5,809 nucleotides of DNA, from the NCBI GenBank assembly GCA_025456495.1, contig JALOKO010000273.1:1-5809 (forward strand), in the 5' to 3' direction. A program made the translations under genes and the position numbers. Below are positions 1-5,809 of the stretch, piece after piece. Numbering within the stretch: the stretch's first letter is position 1; every line of letters starts with the position of its first letter. The notes beneath the pieces were generated by a model, which did no database searches, was not told where the DNA came from, and saw nothing but the letters and a program-made list of their open reading frames with translations. The stretch is from Bryobacterales bacterium. GTDB taxonomy: Bacteria > Acidobacteriota > Terriglobia > Bryobacterales > Bryobacteraceae.

Positions 1-140
1 AACAGGCCCAGGACCGGCGGAAGGCCCATCAACTGCGCCATCGCCAGACCGTAGGGAAGCGCGATGAGCGCGGCGATAAGACCACCAAACGCGTCGCCCT
101 GGAATTGCTGCCAGCCGTAACCGCGTAGGGGGAGCTTCAA
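1..140 (-). CDS. SulP-family anion transporter, N-terminal fragment
   Basis: Only the first 46 codons are inside the window; the gene runs off the left edge. The peptide begins MKLPLRGYGWQQFQGD and continues into a hydrophobic segment containing GGLIAALIALPYGLAMAQ and then GLPPVLGL. This matches the start of SulP (SLC26-like) inner-membrane proteins, where an Asp-x-x-(A/G)-Gly-Leu segment leads into the first helix with an Ala-Leu-Pro-x-(G/A) turn and then Leu-Pro-Pro-Val-x-Gly-Leu. SulP proteins move sulfate, bicarbonate or other anions; nothing visible fixes the substrate, and the C-terminal STAS domain usual in the family is outside the window. The start is inferred to be TTG at 140, because a purine-rich AAAGGA (149-154) lies 8 nt upstream and no ATG or GTG is in frame nearby. 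It follows the aminotransferase gene by 84 nt on the same strand, with a hairpin between them. Confidence 0.75.
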   Translation of the reverse strand, partial: MKLPLRGYGWQQFQGDAFGGLIAALIALPYGLAMAQLMGLPPVLGL

Positions 141-148
141 GACAAGAT

Positions 149-154
149 TCCTTT
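149..154 (-). promoter_or_regulatory. Ribosome binding site of the SulP-like gene
   Basis: AAAGGA on the minus strand, 8 nt before the TTG at 140. It decides the start, because the reading frame stays open upstream but has no ATG or GTG there. Confidence 0.5.
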
Positions 155-177
155 CACTGAACGGTGCGGAGGGCGGA

Positions 178-207
178 GCACGGAGGGCAACGATGTGCCC
201 TCCGTGC
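178..207 (-). terminator. Perfect 12-bp hairpin after the aminotransferase gene
   Basis: The arms 178-189 (GCACGGAGGGCA) and 196-207 (TGCCCTCCGTGC) are exact reverse complements around a 6-nt loop. The hairpin starts 18 nt past the aminotransferase stop codon and lies before the SulP-like start at 140. There is no T tract on the minus-strand side, so it is either a terminator without a U tract, a leaky attenuator, or an mRNA 3'-end stabiliser between two genes of one transcript. Downstream on the minus strand, CTCCG recurs twice more before position 160, so short alternative pairings are possible. Confidence 0.5.
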
Positions 208-224
208 CAATTGAGAGCGAATGC

Positions 225-1373
225 CTAGCCCATCACCTTGGGCAGGGCTTCCTTGAACTTGGCCATTTCTTCCTTGGTACCCACGGAGATCCGGCTGAGG
301 GTGGGCATGGCAGGCCATGCGCGTCCCACATAGATCTTGTGCGAGGCCATCTTGGCGGCAAAGTCCTTCGCGGGCATCTTTACGTCCAGCATGAACTTGT
401 TGCTGACGGACGGGATGTAGCTGTATCCCTTCTTGTCGAGGAAGTTGAAGACATCCTCGCGGACGTTGCGAATGATCTCGCGACGCTCAGGAACCAGCTT
501 GGCGTTCTTGATGGACACATGCGCACCCACCATGGCGGTAACAGGCAGGGCGCCGGAGTTCCACTTGGTGAACTTCGCCAGCAGGTCAGGACGCGCCATG
601 GCAAAGCCCGCGCGCAGACCAGCCATGCCGTAGAGCTTGGAGAAAGTGCGCAGGATGACGACGTTCTTGTCGGCGGCCACGAGGGGACTGCCGAAGGGAA
701 TGTCGGCCAGGTGAATGTAGGCTTCGTCCAGAACCAGGATCTGGTCGGCCTTCAGCTTGCCCACCAGCCACTCAATCTCGTTCATGGGGGTGACAGTACC
801 CGACGGGTTGTTGGGGTTGCAGATGTAGTAGACGCCCGCGTTGGGGTCCTTCTCATACATCGCCTTCACATCGTGCTTGTAGCCGGCGTCCTTCATGAGG
901 GGCACCAGGTGATACTTGGCGCCAACGGTCTGGGCAGCGCGATAGGCGGCCTCATAGCCGGGGTCGGCGGTGACAAGGCTCTTTTCCGGGCTGGTGTAGG
1001 CCATCACCACGTGGTGCAGAGGCAGGCTGCTGCCGCCGTAGGGACGCACATAGTCGGGCTTCACGCCTTCCTGCTCGGCAATGGTCTTTACGAAGTCAAA
1101 GGTCTCTTCGTAGAGATAACGGCCGGCCAGGGGGGTGAACTTGTGCATGATTTCCAGGGCTTCAGCCGAGGGTCCCAGCGGGTTCTCATTGGCATTGATC
1201 TTGATGGCATCAGCGGGGATCCTGCCGATGGAAGACAACTGCGCCAAGGCGGCTTCATTCAGGATGGGAAGCGCGGAGGCGGCGCCCACCACGGACGCGA
1301 TGCGTCCGAAAGACCGACGGGAGAAGCTCGTCTTGAGCGCCTGCCGGACCTGTTCATTTGAGTTCATGTTCAT
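225..1373 (-). CDS. HisC-like class I/II PLP-dependent aminotransferase with Tat signal
   Basis: A 382-residue fold-type I aminotransferase related to histidinol-phosphate aminotransferase. Visible landmarks are the substrate-entry motif NANENPLGPS (60-69), CNPNNPSGT (185-193, with the Asn that contacts PLP), VLDEAYI (214-220, with Asp216 for the pyridine nitrogen and Tyr219), RTFSKLYGMAGLRAGF (242-257, with Lys246 as the Schiff-base lysine and Arg254 for the cofactor phosphate), and RISVGT (361-366, with the carboxylate-binding Arg361). The N terminus carries SRRSFGR (18-24), then an uncharged Ala/Val/Leu stretch and an ALA-Q site near residue 44: a twin-arginine export signal. The enzyme would therefore be exported folded with PLP. 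Cytoplasmic HisC lacks such a leader, and the usual Gly-Ser-Asp-Glu PLP-phosphate motif is GGSSLPLHH (113-121) here, so a biosynthetic role in histidine synthesis is doubtful and the amino donor and acceptor are unknown. ATG 1373 is preceded 5 nt away by GGGGAA; a second in-frame ATG is two codons on. Confidence 0.88.
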   Translation of the reverse strand: MNMNSNEQVRQALKTSFSRRSFGRIASVVGAASALPILNEAALAQLSSIGRIPADAIKINANENPLGPSAEALEIMHKFTPLAGRYLYEETFDFVKTIAEQEGVKPDYVRPYGGSSLPLHHVVMAYTSPEKSLVTADPGYEAAYRAAQTVGAKYHLVPLMKDAGYKHDVKAMYEKDPNAGVYYICNPNNPSGTVTPMNEIEWLVGKLKADQILVLDEAYIHLADIPFGSPLVAADKNVVILRTFSKLYGMAGLRAGFAMARPDLLAKFTKWNSGALPVTAMVGAHVSIKNAKLVPERREIIRNVREDVFNFLDKKGYSYIPSVSNKFMLDVKMPAKDFAAKMASHKIYVGRAWPAMPTLSRISVGTKEEMAKFKEALPKVMG

Positions 1374-1410
1374 TCGAGTTCCCCAAAGTTTCCTTGATTT
1401 CCCAGATACT

Positions 1411-1444
1411 CGGAAACCCCGCGGCCTGGACCGCGGGGTTTCCG
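1411..1444 (-). terminator. Perfect 14-bp GC-rich hairpin after the receptor gene
   Basis: The arms 1411-1424 (CGGAAACCCCGCGG) and 1431-1444 (CCGCGGGGTTTCCG) are exact complements around a 6-nt loop. It starts 38 nt beyond the receptor stop codon and ends 37 nt before the aminotransferase start. The minus-strand downstream side reads AGTATCTGGG, so there is no uridine tract. It is the most likely end of the receptor transcript, but without a T run some read-through into the aminotransferase gene is plausible. Confidence 0.65.
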
Positions 1445-1482
1445 TTTCGTTGTAGTTTCAGACTACCCGGTTTGGCCCTTCG

Positions 1483-4400
1483 TTAGAAGAAGAAGCGGAC
1501 ACCGAGTTGCACCAGCCGCGGGAAGTTGATCTGCGACGTGATTTGGCCGAAGGCGCCAGCACCGAAGTTGGTGTTCGGGCTGCCGAACTGCGGGGTATTG
1601 GTCGCATTGAGCGCTTCCGCCCGGAACTGAGCTTTGTACTTCTCCGCGAAGGTGAAGGTCTTGAAGATGGAGGCGTCCCAGCTGTGGATGCCAGGCCCGC
1701 GGTAGCTGATCTGCCGGCTGATGTTGCCGAAGGTGCCGCGCGGGGCCAGGCTGAAGGCAGCCGGGTTGATGTAGTTGGTGAGGCGGTCGCCGATGGGACC
1801 TTCCGTGGCGGGCGAAGTGCCGGTGGCATTCGGCCGCTGGGAGAGGGCGCCGTAGACGCTGTTCTGGTTCACCTGCTGGCGCACGTTGAGCGGGAAGCCG
1901 GACTGCCAGATCTGGACCGCGTTGATGGACCAGCCACCAATGACGGCATCCAGGAAGGCATTGTTGTTGGCGAAGGCGCGACCCTTGCCGAAAGGCAGTT
2001 CGTAGGTGAACGCGTTCGACCAGCGATGCGGAGTGTTTACGCCCGACAGCGCAAATTCGCTGTCGATATCGTAGCTGTTCTGGAAGCCCGAAACCAAGCT
2101 GTTCAACGAGCTACCCACCGCGCCGACCCCATTATCCGTGAATTGCGACATGGTGTAGGTGCTGACGAAGTTAATGCCGTTGCTCATGCGCTTCTGGGCC
2201 TTGATCACCAGCGAGTCGTAGCGCGACTGGCTGAGCGAATTGATGCTGGGCTGCAGAGAGGCGAACTGGTTGAAGGGTGACAGGAGCTGGGCGCGGGTGA
2301 TGGTGCGCTGGCCGATGAAGCCCGGCGCTCCCGCCAGGAAGTAGGGGTTTGCCACCGTGCTCAACAGCGGAGCGCCCTGCGCGTAGAAGCTGGGTTCCAA
2401 CTGGTTGATGTTCACTGCGCTACCCGCGGTGAGGTTGCGGCCGATGCTGCCCACGTAGCCAGCCACCAAGGCGACGCCCCAGCCGATTTCGCGCTGGATG
2501 TCGAAGGAGTACTGGTGGACGTAAGGAGCCCGCATGCCGTTGTCAATGAAAGATGAGCCCTGGCCGATGCCGGACAAAAGACCGTTCGCCGCCTGCACTG
2601 GCTGTAGCACGCCGCTGGGGAAGGGGTTGTTGAAGCTGACGCCAGGGGTGGCGCCGCCGTCCGCGCTGCCTTGCAGCGGGGTGGTTTGCGACCAGCCCAG
2701 AGTAGCCTGTAAGCCGTAGGCAACCGGCGCCCAGAAGAGGCCGTAGCCGCCACGCAGAGTGGTTTTGTCGTTGAGCTTCACTGCCGCACCAAACCGGGGG
2801 CTGAGTTTCAGCGGGTTCAGATTCCCCGTCTGGTTGGGATAGCCATTGCGGCCGGCATACATCAGAGCGCCACGCGGGGTGGTGGGCACCGCCGGATTGG
2901 TGATCTCAATCGGACTGATCGCGTTACGATCAAAACCAACAATCACCGCGTCGGTGGGCGACCGCAAGCCGGTCTCGTGCTCAATGCGAATACCAAAGTT
3001 TAGGGTTACCCGATCATTCAACCGGAAGTCGTCGTGGATGTAGCCGCCGAAGTAATCGACGAATTGCTCAATGCGCAGGGCCTGGATGCCGCTGCCAGAA
3101 GTGGGGTGACCCAGCAGCATGCTGGCGATGTCCGCGCCCGACACGTTGTCACCCTGCGTACCCGCGCGAGTGAAGGTGTCATCGAAGCTGAATTGTCCGG
3201 CGCTGTTGCCAAAGTTCAACCCGTCGTTGTTCACGCGGCGATAGTCGAATCCAGCCTTAAGGCTGTGACGGCCGAGAAACTTGGAAATGCCAACCAGGAA
3301 GTTCTTCGAGTGAAAGATCTGCTGACCTGCAGAGTTGGTGCCCAAGGCTGCCATGTTTTGGAAGCTGATGTTCGGAAAGACCGGGAACTGCACCGTGGAT
3401 GCAAACCCGGAGTCAAACCCGAAGGCGCCAAGATTGAATCCTTGGCTGAACTGGCCATTTTCGTTCGGGAAGCGGTTGAACCCGTAGCGAATAGAAATCA
3501 CGGTGGTCGGGTCCGGCGTGATGAGGTTGTTCAACTGGGTGGCGTTCACCTTGCGTCCCAGCGTCCACTGAGCAGGACTGGAAACGGTCCCAAACCAGTT
3601 CTCTCCGGGCTCTAGCGACTGATAGTAGAGGTAGCTGGCGCTGGCTCTCCACCACGAAGTGATCTGATGGTCCATCTTCGCCGTGAATTGGTCCGCGGTG
3701 TCGTCCAAGGAGGCGACTGCCGTGTAGTTTGGCGCTCCGAAGCGGCTGGCGACGTTGGTGGGGTTTGGGAACGTATTGGCGACGTTCTGCCCCAGCGTGT
3801 TGATGCGTCCCACGGGGATGCGATTGCCCGCGAATGGAGTACGGGTGAAGGTGCCGTTGGGCGCGATCACGGTCGTGTTGGGATCGAAAATGGTCTGCAT
3901 GCCGCCCTGGATATTGCGGCTGGCGCTGAAGTCACCCACGCGCTCGGCGGCGGTAGGCAGGTTGAAGTTGTTGGTCAGGGAGGAAACCTGGTTATAGCCT
4001 TCGTAGCCCAGCCAGAAGAAGGTTTTGTTCTTGCCGTCGTAAACTTTGGGAATCCAGATAGGGCCGCCGATGGAGGCGCCGAAGTTATCCCATTTGGTGT
4101 CCGGACGTCCAACACCCGCGCGATTGTTGAAGAAGGGGTTGGCAGCCATGTTCTTGCGACGCATGTAGCCGAAGGCGCTGCCGTGGAACTCGTTGGAACC
4201 CGACTTCATGAAGGTGTTGAAGGTCCCGCCACCGGTCCGGCCCATTTCGGCGTCGTAGGTGTTGGCCTGGATCTTCACTTCCTCCACGGACTCGATGGTG
4301 GGAATGATCACCGCGCGATTGATGCTGTCCGTGATCGGCACACCATCGATGAGGTAGTTGTTGCCACGCACCGGGCCGCCAGCGATGGAAATCTGAGAGG

Positions 4401-4965
4401 AACCGCTTTGATCCTGCATCCGGTTGAAGTTGGGGTTGCCCACCTGGACGATGTTTGAGGAGATCTTGGACATCATGAAGGGGTTGCGGCCCATGTTGGG
4501 CAGGTCAACCAGTTTCTGGCGGTCAACCGTCTGACCGGTGGAGGCGTTGGAGGTTTCGATGAGCGGAACCTCTTCGGTGACCTGAATGCTCTCGGTAACG
4601 TCACCCACTTCCATGGATACGTCAACCGTCAGGAACTCCTGGGTGCCGATGCGCGCGGTGCGTTCCAGCTTCTTGAAGCCGGGGAACTCCACCACAATCT
4701 TGTAATCAGCGGGTTCCACCGCGTTGAACACATACTCACCGCCATCATTGGTGACGGTGTTGCGGGCGACATTGGTGCCCACATCCACAAGGGCAACCTT
4801 CGCGCCGGGGATGGTCGCGCCGCCCGCATCCTTGACGGCTCCGCGGAGACCGCCGCGATAGGACTGCGCAAATACGCTGAGAGAGAGAACGAATAGCATC
4901 AACGCCAAGCTTCCGAGTTGCCGGAAGGCCGAAGGACGTTGGCCCCAAAGTCTTGGTGATACCAA
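1483..4965 (-). CDS. Oar-like TonB-dependent receptor with CarboxypepD regulatory-like domain
   Basis: A 1160-residue outer-membrane receptor. Order of parts: signal peptide (1-33, basic Arg-rich start, hydrophobic core ALMLFVLSLSVFA, cleavage before QSYRG); a carboxypeptidase-regulatory-like/Cna-B-type beta-sandwich (about 36-118, with GAVKDAGGATIPGAKV and later NDGGEYVFNAVEPADYKI); a plug (about 130-260, with NNYLIDGVPITD at 203-213 and IESVEEVKIQANTYDAEMGR); then a barrel of about 900 residues ending QLGVRFFF, a typical Phe-terminated beta-barrel assembly signal. Such proteins take up large or scarce substrates with energy from TonB-ExbBD; this subfamily is greatly expanded in Acidobacteriota, and the substrate cannot be read from sequence. 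I see no clear TonB box. The frame is open back to an ATG at 5103 and contains another ATG at 4998, but the TTG at 4965 is preferred: AGGAGGT lies 5 nt before it and it gives a clean signal peptide. Confidence 0.92.
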   Translation of the reverse strand: MVSPRLWGQRPSAFRQLGSLALMLFVLSLSVFAQSYRGGLRGAVKDAGGATIPGAKVALVDVGTNVARNTVTNDGGEYVFNAVEPADYKIVVEFPGFKKLERTARIGTQEFLTVDVSMEVGDVTESIQVTEEVPLIETSNASTGQTVDRQKLVDLPNMGRNPFMMSKISSNIVQVGNPNFNRMQDQSGSSQISIAGGPVRGNNYLIDGVPITDSINRAVIIPTIESVEEVKIQANTYDAEMGRTGGGTFNTFMKSGSNEFHGSAFGYMRRKNMAANPFFNNRAGVGRPDTKWDNFGASIGGPIWIPKVYDGKNKTFFWLGYEGYNQVSSLTNNFNLPTAAERVGDFSASRNIQGGMQTIFDPNTTVIAPNGTFTRTPFAGNRIPVGRINTLGQNVANTFPNPTNVASRFGAPNYTAVASLDDTADQFTAKMDHQITSWWRASASYLYYQSLEPGENWFGTVSSPAQWTLGRKVNATQLNNLITPDPTTVISIRYGFNRFPNENGQFSQGFNLGAFGFDSGFASTVQFPVFPNISFQNMAALGTNSAGQQIFHSKNFLVGISKFLGRHSLKAGFDYRRVNNDGLNFGNSAGQFSFDDTFTRAGTQGDNVSGADIASMLLGHPTSGSGIQALRIEQFVDYFGGYIHDDFRLNDRVTLNFGIRIEHETGLRSPTDAVIVGFDRNAISPIEITNPAVPTTPRGALMYAGRNGYPNQTGNLNPLKLSPRFGAAVKLNDKTTLRGGYGLFWAPVAYGLQATLGWSQTTPLQGSADGGATPGVSFNNPFPSGVLQPVQAANGLLSGIGQGSSFIDNGMRAPYVHQYSFDIQREIGWGVALVAGYVGSIGRNLTAGSAVNINQLEPSFYAQGAPLLSTVANPYFLAGAPGFIGQRTITRAQLLSPFNQFASLQPSINSLSQSRYDSLVIKAQKRMSNGINFVSTYTMSQFTDNGVGAVGSSLNSLVSGFQNSYDIDSEFALSGVNTPHRWSNAFTYELPFGKGRAFANNNAFLDAVIGGWSINAVQIWQSGFPLNVRQQVNQNSVYGALSQRPNATGTSPATEGPIGDRLTNYINPAAFSLAPRGTFGNISRQISYRGPGIHSWDASIFKTFTFAEKYKAQFRAEALNATNTPQFGSPNTNFGAGAFGQITSQINFPRLVQLGVRFFF

Positions 4966-4970
4966 GAGAC

Positions 4971-4977
4971 ACCTCCT
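4971..4977 (-). promoter_or_regulatory. Strong Shine-Dalgarno that fixes the receptor start
   Basis: AGGAGGT on the minus strand, 5 nt before the TTG at 4965. The upstream in-frame ATGs at 4998 and 5103 have no comparable site, and starting there would put about 11 or 46 extra residues ahead of the signal peptide. Confidence 0.8.
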
Positions 4978-5117
4978 GTGTAATCTGCTTGAATCCATCC
5001 GAAACACAAAGCCCTGAAGCTGGCTTGGTGTGCCGGAGTTCTGGTTTTCGGGGGTTTGGAGGCTCTTGACAGGGAGCAGCGGAGAGCGCGCGGAACAGGC
5101 CACGCATCCGTGAAAAC

Positions 5118-5166
5118 CACCGCGTTTCCTTCCCGAAGCGTGGGGGAAGGGAGACCCAGTGCGGTG
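5118..5166. other. Two-part stem-loop in the receptor leader region
   Basis: CACCGC (5118-5123) pairs with GCGGTG (5161-5166), and inside it CCTTCCC (5128-5134) pairs with GGGAAGG (5144-5150) around a 9-nt loop. If the receptor promoter proposed at 5179-5207 is right, this structure is near the 5' end of a leader of about 200 nt. Read on the plus strand the inner stem lengthens through two G-U pairs (5125-5153 and 5127-5151), so it could instead belong to a plus-strand RNA. It matches no riboswitch class I recognise. Confidence 0.35.
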
Positions 5167-5178
5167 ATCTACCCACCT

Positions 5179-5207
5179 AGCGTACGGCAGTTATTGCCAT
5201 TCGACAA
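5179..5207 (-). promoter_or_regulatory. Possible sigma-70-type promoter of the receptor gene
   Basis: On the minus strand TTGTCG (5202-5207) and TACGCT (5179-5184) are separated by exactly 17 nt. They match four of six and three of six consensus positions, including the most conserved T-A and final T of the -10 box. Transcription would start near 5172 and leave a leader of roughly 200 nt before the TTG start. Acidobacterial promoters are poorly defined, so this is only a candidate. Confidence 0.27.
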
Positions 5208-5280
5208 GATGAAATTGCCGATTCGTAACATTCGGAATCTTTATAGAGTCCGTTTTCAAGCAATCCGTCGGCCATGCCCA

Positions 5281-5779
5281 CTTCCAGAAATGGAAGATGG
5301 AAGGAATCCAGCCTCGAAACGGGGAGGCTGGATCGACCAGTAGGGGCACCAGTCGCTCAGCAGGTTACACTGCCCTTCCGGTACATGGGAACGCCACGGC
5401 CGTTCGTCGTGCGAACAGGCAATGGAATCTCATGCGGCCGAATGGACCAGCTCCTCAACTTGCTTCAGGGAGAAACTGGTCCACTCAGTCGCTTGCAGAG
5501 AATGCTTCAAGTGCAGGAGAACCCCCGTCGCAGAAGGCCACGGGCAAGTGGCTGAGCGTGGACTACCCGCAACTACCTACGAACAGCGGGGAATGCCCCA
5601 AAAGAACAAGGATGAATCAACGGGGAAAAATAGCGCAGCGGTGCGCTCGAGGGTGGGACGTGCAGCCCGATTCGTACTCTCTTGAAGGTATCCCGATTTC
5701 CATAGAATGGGTAGCCCCTCGGAAAGGAAAGCGCTGATCGCAAATTTTGATGCAGGCCATCGAATGCGAAAGCAGCCGC
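5281..5779 (+). ncRNA. Candidate structured RNA, unidentified
   Basis: No convincing protein gene lies here, but hairpins follow one another closely. They are: 5281-5296, CTTCCA-GAAA-TGGAAG with a GNRA tetraloop; 5306-5333, a perfect 10-bp stem; 5384-5434, a stem of about 18 bp with two small internal loops, a bulged A and one G-U pair (5388-5430); 5443-5483, an 8-bp stem plus 4 bp across an AAA bulge; 5492-5517, CTTGCA with TGCAGG; 5632-5647, AGCGCA-GCGG-TGCGCT; and 5731-5779, about 18 bp with one G-U pair (5748-5762). The G-U pairs become A-C mismatches on the other strand, which favours plus-strand transcription, as does the GAAA loop. No promoter is convincing: TATAGA at 5242 has TTGCCG 21 nt upstream, which is too far. 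The region could instead be a decayed element, and it matches no RNA class I can name. Confidence 0.3.
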
Positions 5780-5784
5780 GGCGG

Positions 5785-5806
5785 GACACGTAGGATTTCA
5801 CGTGTC
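5785..5806. other. 7-bp hairpin at the right edge
   Basis: GACACGT (5785-5791) and ACGTGTC (5800-5806) are exact complements around an 8-nt loop. It lies six bases after the long hairpin ending at 5779. It might be the 3' end of the candidate RNA or the end of a gene beyond the window; no T tract is visible before the sequence stops. Confidence 0.25.
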
Positions 5807-5809
5807 GAG

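Noticed and set aside
160..207. Repeated GCGGAGG/CGGAGGG units left of the aminotransferase stop codon as a tandem repeat
   Set aside because: Only three short, unequal copies are present, and part of them is explained by the hairpin at 178-207.
195..1361. A 388-codon plus-strand open frame opposite the aminotransferase gene
   Set aside because: It mirrors the aminotransferase almost end to end, its product is rich in Gly/His/Val with no recognisable domain, and the minus-strand protein has complete catalytic motifs. It is an antisense shadow in GC-rich DNA.
1507..4458. Plus-strand open frames opposite the receptor gene (1507-2280, 3034-3615, 3667-4458)
   Set aside because: They show Val/Gly/Arg/Glu-rich compositions typical of shadows, lack recognisable motifs, and lie within one continuous, well-conserved minus-strand coding sequence.
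4998..5103. ATG codons at 5103 and 4998 as starts of the receptor gene
   Set aside because: Neither has a Shine-Dalgarno comparable to AGGAGGT at 4971-4977, and both leave a long non-secretory stretch before the signal peptide.
5641..5660. GTGCGCTCGAGGGTG resembling the 5' end of a bacterial group II intron
   Set aside because: The match is limited to GTGCG and a few purines, the GTGCG is locked in a 6-bp hairpin (5632-5647), and no domain V sequence or reverse transcriptase frame is in the window.
5297..5737. A 146-codon plus-strand open frame in the right-hand region
   Set aside because: It has no Shine-Dalgarno at a usable distance, a polar low-complexity product with no recognisable domain, and it runs through several strong hairpins. 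The alternative plus-strand frames at 5274-5555 and 5422-5685 are no better. A small unknown protein cannot be fully excluded.
5577..5801. A 74-codon minus-strand open frame at the right edge
   Set aside because: No ribosome binding site or family resemblance is visible, and it overlaps the long hairpin at 5731-5779.

Overview
The window most likely comes from an Acidobacteriota genome of the Solibacter/Bryobacter type. The main reason is the large gene in the middle: a carboxypeptidase-regulatory-like domain fused to a plug and a very long outer-membrane barrel ending in Phe-Phe-Phe, a receptor type greatly expanded in that phylum. High GC content and TTG start codons with good ribosome binding sites fit. 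The assignment rests on protein style, not on a marker gene.

All three protein genes lie on the minus strand, so the window is read from right to left. Positions 5809 to about 4966 hold no convincing protein gene: they contain the leader and a possible promoter of the receptor gene, plus a stretch (about 5281-5779) rich in hairpins. Positions 4965-1483 encode a 1160-residue Oar/CarboxypepD-type TonB-dependent receptor. After a perfect 14-bp hairpin (1411-1444) comes a 382-residue HisC-like PLP aminotransferase with an apparent twin-arginine signal (1373-225). After a perfect 12-bp hairpin (178-207) comes the start of a SulP-family anion transporter (140 to beyond position 1).

If the signals are read correctly, the receptor sits in the outer membrane, the aminotransferase in the periplasm and the SulP protein in the inner membrane. 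This could be a nutrient uptake and processing set, but no substrate can be read from the sequence, and the two hairpins mean co-transcription is not certain.

The least explained part is the right end. Several extended hairpins there, including one capped by a GAAA tetraloop, contain G-U pairs that exist only if the plus strand is transcribed. This suggests an uncharacterised structured RNA divergent from the receptor gene. The evidence is from manual folding only.
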